This document shows positions 1-9,118 of a stretch of 64,000 nt of DNA, in pieces. The DNA comes from Haloprofundus halophilus (lineage in GTDB: Archaea > Halobacteriota > Halobacteria > Halobacteriales > Haloferacaceae): positions 1,736,001 through 1,800,000 of the forward strand of contig NZ_QQRR01000001.1 of NCBI RefSeq assembly GCF_003439925.1. The letters run 5' to 3'. A model generated the notes under the pieces. It had not been told where the DNA came from. It saw only the letters and a program-made list of their open reading frames with translations, and did not search any database. Made by a program: the position numbers and the translations under genes. Each line of letters starts with the position of its first letter. Position 1 is the first letter of the stretch.

Positions 1-196
1 CACTCCCGCGAGCCCTCGGGTTCCGACCGCCTCACCCGAGGACGGCGGCGGGAGCGGCGCGCCGACGACCGTTCGGACCGGTTTCGGCAGCGGTCGCGGT
101 TCCGGTCGCGGTCGTCGGCCCCCCGCTCGCGGTCGTCGCGGGAGGCGCCGGAGTCGCGGAGCCGAGGCTCGCGGTCGTCGGAGTCCTCGCAGTCGC
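1..196. other. Window edge downstream of argH, no gene assigned
   Basis: This GC-rich stretch follows the argH stop on the minus strand. An ATG overlapping the argH stop (ATGTCTGA) opens a minus-strand frame that runs off the window, but it encodes an Arg/Pro-rich string with poor haloarchaeal codon use. Another minus-strand frame has better third-position GC but no start codon here. The lysW gene that often follows argH in haloarchaea is not visible. It may be spacer, or the start of a gene that lies mostly outside the window. Confidence 0.4.
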
Positions 197-1669
197 TCAG
201 ACATAGCTGTCGACCTCCGCCTGCAATCTCTCGTCGGCTTCGGCCAGTTCGTCGCGCCGTGCGGCGACCGATTCGGCATCGTCGTCGAAGCGCGTCCCCG
301 CCTCGTCGAGTTGCGTCTCGACCGCCGACGCCGCGGGGCCGCCGAGCGAGTCGCGAGTCGCGACGCTCTCGGCGGGGTCGAGCACGGCTTGGACGGTCTC
401 GCGGTTCACGCGCGTCCAGAGGGACTCCCCTAAAACGTCATCTGCGGCCGCGTCAAGTTTTGCAGCAGTAGTTGCCGGGTCGTCCCCGTCGTCGATTCCT
501 TCGGCCGCGGCGGCGACGATCTCGTGCGCCGTGCGGAACGGCATCCCCGTCGCCGCCAGCGCGTCGGCGACACCCGTCGCCGTCGAGAAACCGTCGCCCG
601 CGTCCGCGGCCAGTTCGTCGGCGTTCCACGCCGCGGTAGCGACTGCGCCCGCTGCCACGTCCGTCGCGTTGACGACGGCGTCGACGGCGCGGAACGCGTG
701 CGGGTGCGCCAGTTGCAGGTCGCGGTTGTACGCGCGCGGCAGACCCTTGAGATTCGTCAGGAGGCCCGTGAGGCCGCCGACGGCGTCGCCCGCGGTGCCG
801 CGGACGAGTTCGAGCGTGTCGGGGTTCTTCTTCTGCGGCATGATGGAGGACGTCGAGGAGTAGTCGTCCGAGAGGTCGACGTACCCCTTGTTCGCGAAGA
901 TGACGAGGTCCTCCGCGAGCCCCGAGATGGTCGTCGCGTGCGTCGCGAGCGCGCCGAGCGTCTCCGCGAGGAAATCCCGAGAAGAGGAGGCGTCCATCGA
1001 GTTGCCGAGCACGGAATCGAAGCCGAGCAGGTCGGCGGTGCGCTCGCGGTCGATGTCGAACGGCGTGCCCGCGAACGCCGCACCGCCCAGGGGCGATTGG
1101 TTGATGCGTCCGTAGGCGTCCAGAAGACGGGCCGTGTCGCGGGCGACGGCTGCCTCGTACGACAGCAGGTAGTGGGCGACGGTGACGGGTTGGGCGGGTT
1201 GCAGGTGCGTGTAGCCGGGCATCACCGTCTCGGTGTGTTCCGCAGCGGTCTCGCGGAGCGCTTCGCGGAGCGCGAGCGTTCCTTCTATCGCGTCGAGCAC
1301 GTCCTCGCGCAGGCGGTACCGGATGCATGTCGCCACCTCGTCGTTGCGACTGCGGGCGGTGTGCATCTTCCCGCCGTCTTCGCCGACGCGCTGGATGACT
1401 GCGGCCTCGATGGCCTCGTGGACGTCCTCGCCGTCGGGCAGTTCGGCGTGTCCCGCGTCTTCGACCGATTCGAGCGCGACGAGGATATCGGCGGCGTCAC
1501 CGTCGTCGACGATGCCTTGCTCGGCGAGCATCACGACGTGCGCGCGGTCGACGGCGAGGTCGGCCTCGAAGATGCGTTCGTCGGCCGCGAGGCTGGAGAG
1601 GAAGTCGCGGGCGGGGCCGCCGCTGAAACGGTCGCGGCGGATGACGTCGCCTGCGGACTCCTCCGTCAT
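197..1669 (-). CDS. argH: Argininosuccinate lyase
   Basis: The last step of arginine synthesis: argininosuccinate is split into arginine and fumarate in the cytoplasm. The 490-residue product has the length and motifs of the fumarase/aspartase superfamily: HTARSRND at about 103-110, THLQPAQP at about 154-161 (catalytic His region), and the signature loop SSIMPQKKNPD at about 274-284 carrying the catalytic Ser. The start lies three bases after the argG stop, so the two are surely one transcript with argG first. The C terminus is extended and acidic, as is normal for halophiles. Nothing looks damaged. Confidence 0.97.
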   Translation of the reverse strand: MTEESAGDVIRRDRFSGGPARDFLSSLAADERIFEADLAVDRAHVVMLAEQGIVDDGDAADILVALESVEDAGHAELPDGEDVHEAIEAAVIQRVGEDGGKMHTARSRNDEVATCIRYRLREDVLDAIEGTLALREALRETAAEHTETVMPGYTHLQPAQPVTVAHYLLSYEAAVARDTARLLDAYGRINQSPLGGAAFAGTPFDIDRERTADLLGFDSVLGNSMDASSSRDFLAETLGALATHATTISGLAEDLVIFANKGYVDLSDDYSSTSSIMPQKKNPDTLELVRGTAGDAVGGLTGLLTNLKGLPRAYNRDLQLAHPHAFRAVDAVVNATDVAAGAVATAAWNADELAADAGDGFSTATGVADALAATGMPFRTAHEIVAAAAEGIDDGDDPATTAAKLDAAADDVLGESLWTRVNRETVQAVLDPAESVATRDSLGGPAASAVETQLDEAGTRFDDDAESVAARRDELAEADERLQAEVDSYV

Positions 1670-1672
1670 GGA

Positions 1673-2926
1673 TTACTCGTCCTCTTCGCTCTCGGTGTTC
1701 GTCTCGTCGCCCGTCGCCCCGCCGTCGGCGGCGAGTTCGGGTTTCTCGACGTTGTTCGCCACCTCGTTGGCGAGACGCGACTGGAAGCCGTGGTACTTGG
1801 CGACGCCCGTCGCGTCGGCCTGCTCGATGCCGTCGACCGTCTCGGTGTTGAACGAGGCGGCCGACTCGGAGTAGACGGCGTATTCGCTCTCGCGGGCGAC
1901 CGGGCGGGCCTGTCCGCCCTGTAGCTTAACCGTCACGGTGCCGGTCACCGTCTGCTGGCTGTCGTCGACGTAGGCGTTCAGCGAGTCCATCAGCGGCGCG
2001 TCGACGAGGCCCTCGTAGCCTTTCTGGGCCCACTCGTTGTCGACGGTCGTCTTGAAATCGCGCTCCTCTTTCGTGAGGACGAGACCTTCGAGCGCCTCGT
2101 GGGCGGTGAGGAGGACGGTGGCGGCCGGGTGCTCGTAGTTCTCGCGCACCTTCAGACCGAGCATGCGGTCCTCCATCATGTCGGTGCGGCCGACGCCGTA
2201 CGCGCCCGCGAGGTCGTTGAGGTGCTCGATGAGCGCGAGCGGCTCCATCTCCTCGCCGTCGACGGCGACGGGGTAGCCGTTCTCGAACTCGATTTCGACG
2301 AGTTCCGTCTCGCTACCGGGCGCGTCGGTCCACTCGTAGATTTCTTCGGGAGGGACGTAGCCCGGGTCTTCCAGTTGACCGCCCTCGATGGAGCGACTCC
2401 AGAGGTTGGTGTCGATGGACCAGACGCCCTCGTTGCCGCCCTCGACGGGCAGTTCCTTCTCGGCGGCGTACTCCATCTCCCACTCGCGGGTGAGACCGAG
2501 TTCGCGCACGGGGGCGATGACTTCGAGGTCGGAGGCGCGCCAGACCGCCTCGAAGCGGAGCTGGTCGTTGCCTTTGCCGGTGCAGCCGTGGGCGATTCCC
2601 TCGCAGCCGTGTTCCTTCGCCACGTCGAGGATGGCCTCGGCGATGACCGGACGCGCGAGCGCCGTCCCGAGGGGGTACCCCTGGTAGGTCGCGTTCGCGC
2701 GGACGGAGTCGAGGCACTGGTCGGCGAACTCGGCTCGCGCGTCGACGACGTAGTGTTCGAGGTCCAACGCCTCGGCCGTCTCTTCGGCCTCCTCGAACTC
2801 TTCCTCGGGTTGGCCGACGTCGACCGTGACGCCGATTACTTCGTCGTACCCGTACTCCTCTTCGAGGAGCGGGACGCAGACTGTCGTGTCGAGTCCGCCG
2901 CTAAACGCGAGTGCCACGCGTGTCAT
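1673..2926 (-). CDS. argG: Argininosuccinate synthase
   Basis: Joins citrulline and aspartate with ATP to give argininosuccinate, upstream of argH in the same operon. The N terminus carries the PP-loop FSGGLDTT (SGGLD at 8-12) that binds ATP. The chosen ATG at 2926 gives MTRVALAFSGG and 417 residues; an ATG six codons upstream is less likely, because a TATA-like box at 2951-2958 places transcription start within a few bases of 2926, giving a leaderless mRNA. The last 20 or so residues are an acidic tail (TNTESEEDE), probably a halophilic extension. Confidence 0.96.
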   Translation of the reverse strand: MTRVALAFSGGLDTTVCVPLLEEEYGYDEVIGVTVDVGQPEEEFEEAEETAEALDLEHYVVDARAEFADQCLDSVRANATYQGYPLGTALARPVIAEAILDVAKEHGCEGIAHGCTGKGNDQLRFEAVWRASDLEVIAPVRELGLTREWEMEYAAEKELPVEGGNEGVWSIDTNLWSRSIEGGQLEDPGYVPPEEIYEWTDAPGSETELVEIEFENGYPVAVDGEEMEPLALIEHLNDLAGAYGVGRTDMMEDRMLGLKVRENYEHPAATVLLTAHEALEGLVLTKEERDFKTTVDNEWAQKGYEGLVDAPLMDSLNAYVDDSQQTVTGTVTVKLQGGQARPVARESEYAVYSESAASFNTETVDGIEQADATGVAKYHGFQSRLANEVANNVEKPELAADGGATGDETNTESEEDE

Positions 2927-2950
2927 TACTCCATGGTGGAACACTCGGGG

Positions 2951-2958
2951 TATTAAAT
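2951..2958 (-). promoter_or_regulatory. TATA box of argGH
   Basis: The plus-strand text tattaaat (minus strand atttaata) is centred about 28 bp before the argG ATG at 2926. This is the usual archaeal spacing for a leaderless transcript. No ArgR-like operator could be identified. Confidence 0.55.
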
Positions 2959-2959
2959 T

Positions 2960-3722
2960 CTGCGCTTTGGTGTTCGGAATAAAATTGAATACTGGAGGCT
3001 ACGCGGCCGAAAAGGTGGAAATCTGCACTTGGCAGTTCGAGCAAAGTGCGACGACGATGGGGGTGAGATAGAGTAGGGCCTAGAGGCCCGGTCGCGGCGC
3101 TCGCACGGCTCGGACGGGGGCGGCCGGTCCGGCGCGGCGAGTGCGCGTCATTACTGGATTGGTAATATGGGGACGCTATTAAACGCTTTCGGGGCGGCAA
3201 GCGTTGCTGTTCGAATTCGGGGGTCGTGAGGGGTTGCGAGTGAAACGGTCCTGTGATGGCTCCGTGGTCGACAAACGAGAGAGGGAACGGTGAGTCGAAG
3301 ACCGCTGCCGGGCGCAGCGAGAGGCCGCACCCTCAGACCACCGGCGAGCTTTGCTCGCCGAGCTGCCAGAACGCAACGCGTTCCGGCAACTCCCCAGCCT
3401 CGCAGTCGATACGAGAGTCGACCGCTCCCTCGCGCATCTATCGGGCGGACGGAGCCGCCCTCCGGCGCGCGCCGGAGCGCCGTCTCGTCGGCGCGAGAGA
3501 TGCGCGAGGGGCGACTGAGCGAGCGCGAAGCGCGAGCGAAGGAGTCGGCTGGGGAGGGTGAGGTATCTCGGTGCGCCCGGCAGTCGGAGTCGACCGCCGA
3601 ACTCCGTATCGGGCGTCCCCCCACTCAGTCTCTCCGCTCACCGTACCGACTCCTACGAAAACGACACCGAACGAACACACACGTCCGAGACTTTTAACCC
3701 GGTGACGCGCAAGCGGGGAGTA
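2960..3722. other. Non-coding interval with nested inverted repeats
   Basis: No frame here looks like a halophile gene. Stem-loops seen directly are: GGGCC-taga-GGCCC near 3076; an 8-bp stem with TTT loop at 3342-3360; a 10-bp stem with AAC loop and one mismatch at 3365-3387; a 13-bp perfect arm pair at 3427-3439 and 3498-3510 that encloses GGGCGG/CCGCCC at 3443-3460 and a perfect 16-bp palindrome at 3461-3476. A TATA-like gctattaaac lies at about 3171-3180. The right end holds the promoter of the helicase gene. Function is unknown; a small RNA or a decayed repeat element are both possible. Confidence 0.5.
3691..3698 (+). promoter_or_regulatory. TATA box of the XPD-like helicase gene
   Basis: cttttaac lies about 28 bp before the GTG at 3723, which supports that GTG as a leaderless start in preference to the ATG at 3744. 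Confidence 0.5.
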
Positions 3723-5912
3723 GTGGCTGAGACGAACGGACACATGCGGTTCTTCCCGTACGAGGAGCCCTACCCCAACCAGCGGGCGGCGATGGACGGC
3801 ATCGCCAACGCGTTCGCGCGCGAGCAGGACGTGCTCATCGAGGGCGCACCCGGCACGGGAAAGACACTCTCGGCGCTCGTCCCCGCGCTGGAGTTCGCCC
3901 GCGAGAACGACAAGACGGTCGTCATCACGACGAACGTCCACCAGCAGATGCGCCAGTTCGTCGAGGACGCCCGCGCCATCACGCGCACCGAGCCGATTCG
4001 GGCCGTGGTGTTCCGCGGGAAGGCGTCGATGTGCCACATCGACGTGGGGTACGAGGAGTGTCAGAGCCTCCGCGACACGACGCGCTCCGTGGCCGAGAAG
4101 GAAGAGGACAAACAACAGCTCGAACGCCGCCAGGAGCAACTGCTCGAACGGAGCCGCGACGGCGACTCGGGTGCCGCGGAAGCCCGCAGCGCCGTCATGG
4201 ACGAACTCGACCAGCTAGACGACGAACTGGAGGACCTCCGCGAGACGAACGTCTGCGAGCACTACTACAACAACCTCGTCCGAGACAACACGGAGTTCTT
4301 CTCGTGGCTGTTCGAGGACGTGCGCACGCCCGACGACGTGTACGAGTACGCCGACGAGCACCACCTCTGCGGGTACGAACTCCTCAAGGAAGGGATGGAG
4401 GGCGTCGACCTCGTCGTCTGCAACTACCACCACCTGCTCGACCCGATGATCCGCGAGCAGTTCTTCCGGTGGCTGGACCGCGACCCCGGCGACGTCATCA
4501 CCGTCTTCGACGAGGCACACAACATCGAGGGCGCGGCCCGCGACCACGCCAGCCGAACGCTCACCGAGAACACCATCGAGAGCGCGCTCCACGAACTGGA
4601 GGAGGCCGACGACTCCCGAAGCGAACCGGCCGCAAACGTGCTCGAAGCGTTCCTCGGCGCGCTCCGTCGAACGTACGACGAGAGTTTCGGGTTCGGCGAA
4701 CGCGAGCAAGTCGGCGAGAACTGGTCCGACGTCGGCATCGCCAATCCGGACCGCCGCGACGACCTGACGCTCGAATTTCTGCAGAGCTACGAGGGCCGCG
4801 GCATCGACGCGGAGGTGGAGTTGGCGCTCCAACTCGGAAAGTCGCTCGACGAGCAGTACGAACAGGCGTACAAGGACGGCGAGACGACCAGTCGGAAGGA
4901 GTGCCAGACGCTACAGGCGGCGGCGTTTCTCTCGTCGTGGATGGAGGACGGCACCAAACTCGGCCAACATCCGATGGTCTCGGTCCGACGTGACAGCGGC
5001 ACCGAGGAGATATACGGCCGCGCCGAACTGTACACCTGCATCCCGCGGCAGGTGACCGAGTCGCTGTTCGAGGAGGTCCACGCGAGCGTCCTCATGAGCG
5101 CGACGCTCCGCCCCTTCGACGTGACCGAGGACGTTCTCGGCATCGAGAACGCGGTCACCCTCGCCTACGGGATGGAGTACCCCGAGGAGAACCGGCGGAC
5201 GTTCGCGGTGCAGACGCCCGCGCTCTTCGCCAAGGAGCGAAACGACGAGTCGACGCAGGAGACCATCGCGAGCGTGCTCTCGGACGCAATTCGGTTCACC
5301 CCCGGAAACACGCTCGTCTTCTTCCCCTCCTACGCGGAGGCGCAACGCTACTACGAGATGCTGGGCGGGAGCGGCCTCGGCGGCGCGTCCTTGGGTTCGC
5401 TCATGCTCGACGAGGCGGGTACGCGCACCGAGGACCTCCGCCAGCGGTTCGTGTCGAGCGAGAACGCGACACTCTTCACCTCGCTGTGGGGGACGCTCGC
5501 CGAGGGCGTGAGCTTCGACGGCGACGACGCCCGGACCGTCCTCGTCGTCGGCGTCCCCTACCCGCACCTCTCGGAGCGGATGGAGGCGGTACAGGACGCC
5601 TACGACCGGGCGTACGCCGACCGAGGCCGTGATCCCGGGTGGCGCTACGCCGTCGAGATTCCGACGATTCGAAAGACCCGGCAGGCGCTCGGGCGGGTCA
5701 TCCGCTCGCCCGAGGACTTCGGGGTTCGCGCGCTCGTCGACAAGCGTTACACCTCGGCGAGCGACACGATGGGCAAGTACGGCGTCCGCGACACGTTCCC
5801 GCCGGAGGAGCGGCGGGAACTCATCGACGTCGGCCCCGAGAAGCTGAAGTTCGCCATGCTCAACTTCTACGCCGGCCACGACGCGTACGACGGCGAGCCG
5901 CCCAGTCCCTAG
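3723..5912 (+). CDS. XPD/Rad3-family Fe-S ATP-dependent DNA helicase
   Basis: A superfamily 2 helicase of the XPD/DinG/Rad3 type, 729 residues, expected to unwind DNA 5' to 3' in repair. Walker A GAPGTGKT is at 41-48 and the DEAH box at 263-266. Four cysteines between them (C104, C113, C178, C216) fit the Fe-S cluster that distinguishes XPD from other SF2 helicases. A charged coiled-coil-like insert (about 125-175) sits inside the Fe-S region. The C-terminal half has the conserved helicase segments ending in LGRVIRSPEDFG. The GTG start at 3723 fits the upstream TATA box; MRFFPYEEP at residue 8 is the alternative start. Confidence 0.9.
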   Translation: MAETNGHMRFFPYEEPYPNQRAAMDGIANAFAREQDVLIEGAPGTGKTLSALVPALEFARENDKTVVITTNVHQQMRQFVEDARAITRTEPIRAVVFRGKASMCHIDVGYEECQSLRDTTRSVAEKEEDKQQLERRQEQLLERSRDGDSGAAEARSAVMDELDQLDDELEDLRETNVCEHYYNNLVRDNTEFFSWLFEDVRTPDDVYEYADEHHLCGYELLKEGMEGVDLVVCNYHHLLDPMIREQFFRWLDRDPGDVITVFDEAHNIEGAARDHASRTLTENTIESALHELEEADDSRSEPAANVLEAFLGALRRTYDESFGFGEREQVGENWSDVGIANPDRRDDLTLEFLQSYEGRGIDAEVELALQLGKSLDEQYEQAYKDGETTSRKECQTLQAAAFLSSWMEDGTKLGQHPMVSVRRDSGTEEIYGRAELYTCIPRQVTESLFEEVHASVLMSATLRPFDVTEDVLGIENAVTLAYGMEYPEENRRTFAVQTPALFAKERNDESTQETIASVLSDAIRFTPGNTLVFFPSYAEAQRYYEMLGGSGLGGASLGSLMLDEAGTRTEDLRQRFVSSENATLFTSLWGTLAEGVSFDGDDARTVLVVGVPYPHLSERMEAVQDAYDRAYADRGRDPGWRYAVEIPTIRKTRQALGRVIRSPEDFGVRALVDKRYTSASDTMGKYGVRDTFPPEERRELIDVGPEKLKFAMLNFYAGHDAYDGEPPSP

Positions 5913-5960
5913 CTCTCCAATTCCGCCGACAGAGCGGGTCAGAAGCCGTTTCGGGCGAAC

Positions 5961-5967
5961 GCTTATC
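5961..5967 (+). promoter_or_regulatory. TATA box of the P450 gene
   Basis: gcttatc is centred about 27 bp before the ATG at 5991, so the mRNA should be leaderless or nearly so. Confidence 0.45.
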
Positions 5968-5990
5968 CGCACCCCATCCTAAGCCGAGAT

Positions 5991-7331
5991 ATGCGAGCGC
6001 GACCCCCGGGTCCCCGCGGTGTCCCGCTGTTCGGCAGCAGCCAGCAGTACGCGAGAGACCCCTTCGGTTTCCTCACCGCCTGCGCCGACGCCTACGGCGA
6101 CGTGGTCCACTTCGACCTCGGTCCGCTGGAGACGTACATGCTCACGAACCCCGAGGACATCGAGACGGTGCTGGTGAGCGAAGCCGAGAGATACCGAAAA
6201 CCGCGGTTTCAGGACGACGCCATCGGCGACCTGCTCGGCGAGGGGTTGCTCCTGAGCGAGGGCGAAACGTGGCGCGAGCAGCGCGAGTTGGCGCAACCGG
6301 CGTTCAACATGCAGCGCATCGCCTCGCTCGACGGGACGATGACCGACTACACCGAGGCGATGCTCGACGAATGGCGCGACGGCGAGACGCTGAACGTCCA
6401 GATCGAGATGGCGCGGCTGACGGTCAAAATCATCGTCGAGGCGATGTTCGGGTCGACGGCGGGCGACGACCGCGTCCAGCGGGTACAGGAACACCTCGAA
6501 CCGCTCGGCGCGCGATTCGAACCGGACCCGCGGCGCTTCCTCGTCCCCGACTGGGCGCCGACGCGGGAGAACCGCGAGTACCGCGAGGCCATCGAAGTGC
6601 TCGAAGGAATCATCGACGAGATCGTCGGCGAACGCAGGGGAACCGAGAACGACCCCTCGCGGATGGACCTCCTCTCGATTCTCATGCGTGCGCAGGCGCG
6701 CGGCGAACAGACCGACCGGCAGTTGCGCGACGAGATGATGACGATGCTGTTGGCGGGCCACGACACCACCGCGCTGACGCTCACGTACACGTGGTATCTG
6801 CTCTCGCAGCATCCCGACGTAGAGCAGAAGGTTCACGCCGAACTCGACGAGGTGCTCGGCGACGACCCACCCACGGCGCGGGATACGCGAAAGATGCGGT
6901 ACACAGAACAGGTGCTACAGGAGACGATGCGCCTGTACCCGCCGGTGTACACGCTGTTCCGCGAACCGCTCGTCGACGTGAAACTCGGCGGGTACCGGGT
7001 ACCAGAGGGAGCGGCAGTGATGCTCCCGCAGTGGGCGGTCCACCGCTCTTCGAGATACTACGACGACCCTCTCGAATTCGACCCGGACCGCTGGACGCCC
7101 GCCGAGCGCTCGAAGCGTCCGCGGCTCTCGTACTTCCCGTTCGGGGCCGGCCCGCGCCACTGCATCGGCAAGCAGTTCTCGATGCTCGAAGCCAAGTTGA
7201 TTCTCGGCACCGTCGCCCGGAAGTACTCGCTGGAGTACGTCGGTGAGGACGACCCGCTCACGCTTCGTGGGTCGCTGACGATGCATCCGCGGAATCCGAT
7301 GGAGATGCGGTTGCACGCACGTGAACGATAG
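5991..7331 (+). CDS. Cytochrome P450
   Basis: A soluble P450 monooxygenase of 446 residues with every hallmark present: the oxygen-binding I-helix AGHDTT at 255-260, the K-helix ExxR (ETMR) at 311-314, and the haem loop FPFGAGPRHCIGKQ with the axial thiolate Cys391. The proline-rich start (MRARPPGPRG) resembles P450s that have lost a membrane anchor, and no membrane segment is visible. It resembles the fatty-acid/carotenoid hydroxylase side of the superfamily in general layout, but the substrate cannot be read from sequence. No redox partner gene is adjacent; the nearest ferredoxin gene is at 59.0 kb. Confidence 0.92.
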   Translation: MRARPPGPRGVPLFGSSQQYARDPFGFLTACADAYGDVVHFDLGPLETYMLTNPEDIETVLVSEAERYRKPRFQDDAIGDLLGEGLLLSEGETWREQRELAQPAFNMQRIASLDGTMTDYTEAMLDEWRDGETLNVQIEMARLTVKIIVEAMFGSTAGDDRVQRVQEHLEPLGARFEPDPRRFLVPDWAPTRENREYREAIEVLEGIIDEIVGERRGTENDPSRMDLLSILMRAQARGEQTDRQLRDEMMTMLLAGHDTTALTLTYTWYLLSQHPDVEQKVHAELDEVLGDDPPTARDTRKMRYTEQVLQETMRLYPPVYTLFREPLVDVKLGGYRVPEGAAVMLPQWAVHRSSRYYDDPLEFDPDRWTPAERSKRPRLSYFPFGAGPRHCIGKQFSMLEAKLILGTVARKYSLEYVGEDDPLTLRGSLTMHPRNPMEMRLHARER

Positions 7332-7334
7332 CCG

Positions 7335-7835
7335 CTACCCCCGAAGCGGAACCGTCCCGACGACTTCTCTGTACTCCGCGCTCCAGACGTCGAGTTCGGA
7401 GACGGTCCACGTCACCGGGTCGAATTCGGCGTTTCGGAGCGCGTCGACCGCGGACGGAGAACCGCCGCGGGCGAGCGTCACGTGCGGGACGTAGTCGTCG
7501 CCCTCCAGCCCCGCTATCGCGTCGAACCGGTCGACGAGTCTGTCGTGAAGCGCGAGGAGGCCGGGGCTGTCGACGACGAGGTAGACGACGGGGCCGTCGC
7601 CGCGGGTCGGTCGCTCGAACGCGTCGATGCCCGTAACTCGCGCCTCGAACGTCGGTTCGTTCGCCAGCGGCAGACGAAGCGTCTCGCGGAGACGGTCGTA
7701 CGACTGGTTCTCGAATCGCTTGACGACGAGCGTGTGGCGGTCCCGTATCGTCTCGAACGCGGTCAACCGCGGGTAGAGTTCGTCGGCCAACCGCTGGACT
7801 GACCCCGGCACGGGGACGTTGAGGCTGTAGCTCAC
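7335..7835 (-). CDS. 2H phosphoesterase / 2'-5' RNA ligase-like protein
   Basis: A 166-residue protein with two HxT motifs, HTL at 34-36 and HVTL at 118-121, each followed by hydrophobic strands. This is the signature of the 2H family (LigT/YjcG-like), which opens cyclic phosphodiester bonds or ligates tRNA halves. The start is GTG, one base beyond the stop of the upstream lipoprotein gene, so the two are probably co-transcribed. The exact substrate is not known. Confidence 0.8.
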   Translation of the reverse strand: MSYSLNVPVPGSVQRLADELYPRLTAFETIRDRHTLVVKRFENQSYDRLRETLRLPLANEPTFEARVTGIDAFERPTRGDGPVVYLVVDSPGLLALHDRLVDRFDAIAGLEGDDYVPHVTLARGGSPSAVDALRNAEFDPVTWTVSELDVWSAEYREVVGTVPLRG

Positions 7836-7836
7836 G

Positions 7837-8649
7837 TCAGATCCACCCCGCCGCCGAGAGCGACGCGTGCCAGTCGGTGGCGTAGTCGGGTGAGGTCGCC
7901 GACTCGCCGACGAGACAGAGCCCGTTCACCGACTGGACGCCGTCGAACCGGCCGCGCCACCCGATTCGGTAGCTGTCGCGCCCGCCCTCGTCCGCGCCGT
8001 CGGCGACGCGGGGGCGGAGCCGACCGTCACGGAGCGGGAAGTCGACGCCGAACGTCGCGCCGCCACCGCCCTCGCCCGTCGCCGCGACCGATACCGCCCG
8101 CGGGCCGCTCACCCGCGCGGTCGGCGCGGAGTCGAGCAGTTCGGTGGCGGAATCGAGGTCGAGTCCCACCTCGAAGCTCGTGAGCGCGACACCGATGGAG
8201 CGGCCGACCGCGTCGAGCCACACCGAGTCGTTCAGCGGTCTGGCCGCACACCAGAGCCAGTAGGCGACGTGGCGGCGGCCGTCGGTGTCGAAGCGACGGA
8301 GCCCGTAGCGGGCGATGGCGGCGTCGGCGACGGCGTACGCGTCGCCGTCGAGGGTGGCCCGAAGCGAGAGCCGCGTCCCGTTCTCGAAGTCGACCTCCGT
8401 CGGTGCGGGGGCCTCGCCGGTTCCCCAGACGCCGCCGTCGCCGTACCGACGGTCCATCCGGGAGACGTAGCCGGCGAACGTGCGTTCGTCGAGTCGGTCC
8501 GAGTCGGCCGTGAGCGACATCGACTCGCTCGCAGTGGCAACGACGACCGGTGGCGCACGACCGAGACAGCCGACCGTCGCGACGCCGAGCGTACTCGCCG
8601 CGGCGACGCGGCGGAGAAACGTCCGGCGGGAACTGGTCGGTGTCGTCAT
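7837..8649 (-). CDS. Tat-exported lipoprotein, function unknown
   Basis: The N terminus holds a twin-arginine motif (SRRTFLRR) followed by a short hydrophobic stretch and a lipobox ending in Cys28 (TVGCLG), so the protein should be exported folded by Tat and anchored by lipid on the outer face of the membrane. The mature part (about 240 residues) is acidic with regular strand-like segments and a late conserved-looking stretch WRGRFDGVQSVNGLCLVGE. No known domain was recognised. It sits directly upstream of the 2H phosphoesterase gene in one transcription unit. The ATG at 8649 was chosen over one two codons earlier. Confidence 0.7.
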   Translation of the reverse strand: MTTPTSSRRTFLRRVAAASTLGVATVGCLGRAPPVVVATASESMSLTADSDRLDERTFAGYVSRMDRRYGDGGVWGTGEAPAPTEVDFENGTRLSLRATLDGDAYAVADAAIARYGLRRFDTDGRRHVAYWLWCAARPLNDSVWLDAVGRSIGVALTSFEVGLDLDSATELLDSAPTARVSGPRAVSVAATGEGGGGATFGVDFPLRDGRLRPRVADGADEGGRDSYRIGWRGRFDGVQSVNGLCLVGESATSPDYATDWHASLSAAGWI

Positions 8650-8758
8650 CGGCACCGACTACGCACGGAAGTACAAAAATCCGGCAGGTGCGCGCACGGG
8701 AGAGACGGGACCACGCGCGCGCGTAGCGGGGCGACGGGTTCAGAGCCGGTCGACGAGT

Positions 8759-8953
8759 TCAGAGCCGGTCGAAGAACCAGAGCACGATGAGCGCCACGAC
8801 GGCGAGACCCAGCAACGGCTGCAGCGGGCCGAGCAGTCCGCCGACGATGCCGAGTGCGGTCCCGACGATTTCGAGCACGAGCCAGACGACGACGAGAACC
8901 AACACGACCTTCAGGAGGTCCTCGACGTCGAGTTCCGCGCGACTGCGACTCAT
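8759..8953 (-). CDS. Small two-helix membrane protein
   Basis: A 64-residue protein: a charged N terminus (MSRSRAELDVED), a first hydrophobic helix at about 13-36, a short GGLLGPLQP turn and a second helix at about 44-60 ending in FFDRL. The ATG at 8953 was chosen because it removes a polar extension and leaves the usual halophile start. Proteins of this kind are common in haloarchaea and have no assigned role. It is a single-gene unit. Confidence 0.65.
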   Translation of the reverse strand: MSRSRAELDVEDLLKVVLVLVVVWLVLEIVGTALGIVGGLLGPLQPLLGLAVVALIVLWFFDRL

Positions 8954-9118
8954 ACACTGACGTGACTGTTCGGTACGCAAAAATGCTCCGGCTACCTCTC
9001 GACCCGTCGACAGTTGGATGGGAGTTCGTCACACTCTGCAGTGGAAGCGAAGGGGTCGGCGACGCGAAAGCGGTGAATCGCGAGTGACACTTATCTTCGG
9101 TCGGTCGCTAGGCACTGT

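Noticed and set aside
1-196. lysW gene directly after argH
   Set aside because: No CxxC...CxxC small acidic protein is found in any frame of these 196 bases.
524-1924. A 466-codon open frame on the plus strand opposite argH
   Set aside because: It is the mirror of a GC3-biased gene, is Arg-rich and has no start context; typical shadow frame.
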